From Methanoregula sp. (GTDB taxonomy: Archaea; Halobacteriota; Methanomicrobia; Methanomicrobiales; Methanospirillaceae), in contig JAJRBZ010000046.1 of NCBI GenBank assembly GCA_028679185.1, forward strand, positions 36,417-100,416: a stretch of DNA of 64,000 nt, written 5' to 3'. A model generated the notes under the pieces. It was not told the DNA's origin, made no database searches, and saw only the letters and a list, made by a program, of their open reading frames with translations. Both the position numbers and the translations under genes were made by a program. The first letter of the stretch is position 1. Every line of letters starts with the position of its first letter. Below are positions 63,838-64,000 of this stretch, one piece after another.

Positions 63838-64000
63838 TCGATGCCTGGATCCTTGCCGTCCTGTGCCTGGTCGGCCTCATGGCACTCGCAACGGTCAGGC
63901 TGGTACTCGGGCCGACCGCCCCTGATCGTGTCATAGCACTCGACACAGTGAACACCCTTGTCATTGCTTCAATGATCCTCTTTGGAGTGGTGTTTAAGGA
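63834..64000 (+). CDS. mnhF: Mrp/Mnh antiporter subunit F (3' end outside window)
   Basis: ATG at 63834, overlapping the mnhE stop by four bases, opens a frame that reaches the window edge: MIDAWILAVLCLVGLMALAT, then RLVLGPTAPDRVIALDTVNT, the hallmark segment of MrpF. Only the first 55 codons are present. The remaining Mrp subunits should follow beyond the window. Confidence 0.9.
   Translation, partial: MIDAWILAVLCLVGLMALATVRLVLGPTAPDRVIALDTVNTLVIASMILFGVVFK

Noticed and set aside
1..64000. CRISPR arrays, insertion sequences, prophage or toxin-antitoxin genes
   Set aside because: No regularly spaced repeats, transposase motifs, integrase or phage structural genes were seen; the window looks like core chromosome.

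Overview
The window is a 64 kb piece of chromosome from a methanogenic euryarchaeon, most likely of the order Methanomicrobiales (Methanoregula-like). The reasons are an operon of methyl-coenzyme M reductase (MCR) activation and methanogenesis-marker genes, archaeal information-processing genes (Orc1/Cdc6, RadB, Hel308, Rio1, Dim2-type KH protein, Cgi121, Tsr3, CDC48), type II GAPDH, short archaeal PurA, and large multi-PAS sensors without kinase domains. I see no tRNA or rRNA gene, no CRISPR array, no insertion sequence and no prophage. Gene density is high and most genes sit in tight, overlapping operons.

Layout. 0-6 kb: end of a corrinoid-type methionine synthase, a KaiC/RecA-like protein that has lost its Walker A lysine, CDC48, then larC-radB. 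6-9.5 kb: an eight-PAS protein with an N-terminal winged helix and a decayed C-terminal continuation. 9.5-12.3 kb: dapF, ribose-1,5-bisphosphate isomerase and a HAD phosphatase. 12.3-19.6 kb: the MCR activation operon (atwA, mmp3, mmp6, mmp5, mmp15, mmp17, mmp7 and an AhpD-like CxxC protein), ending at a hairpin plus T-tract. 19.7-31.6 kb: manC, a YgiQ radical SAM protein, a PPC-domain protein, LemA with a DUF2207 membrane protein, a G-motif-less SelB-like factor, and a glycan/lipid block (DPM1-like GT2, a flippase-methyltransferase fusion, a GT39 transferase). 31.7-41.5 kb: a TudS-like/deoxyribosyltransferase fusion, Tsr3, a response regulator, GAPDH, TyrRS, Rio1, KH protein, Hel308 and Cgi121.

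42.1-44 kb holds a replication origin: two identical 23-bp origin recognition boxes in inverted orientation on either side of a very AT-rich stretch, and a third box that runs into the TATA box of the adjoining orc1/cdc6 gene. 44-51.3 kb: Lrp regulator with aminotransferase, the purA-trm112-DUF-cbiB-pdxS-pdxT operon, and glutamate dehydrogenase.

51.6-64 kb is rich in Na+/K+ genes: a P2C-like (Na,K-ATPase-like) P-type ATPase co-transcribed with two TrkA/RCK proteins, a Kv-type potassium channel, a membrane pyrophosphatase of the K+-dependent, probably Na+-pumping type, and the start of an Mrp antiporter operon (mnhE, mnhF). Among them lie a class II ribonucleotide reductase, an AlkD-like repair protein and a YHS-domain miniprotein.

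The least-described elements are the ATPase-TrkA-TrkA operon, the TudS-deoxyribosyltransferase fusion, the flippase-methyltransferase fusion, the redox and ATP-driven components inside the MCR activation operon, and a structured intergenic stretch near 1.3-1.5 kb. Functions are inferred from motifs read by eye; no database search was run.
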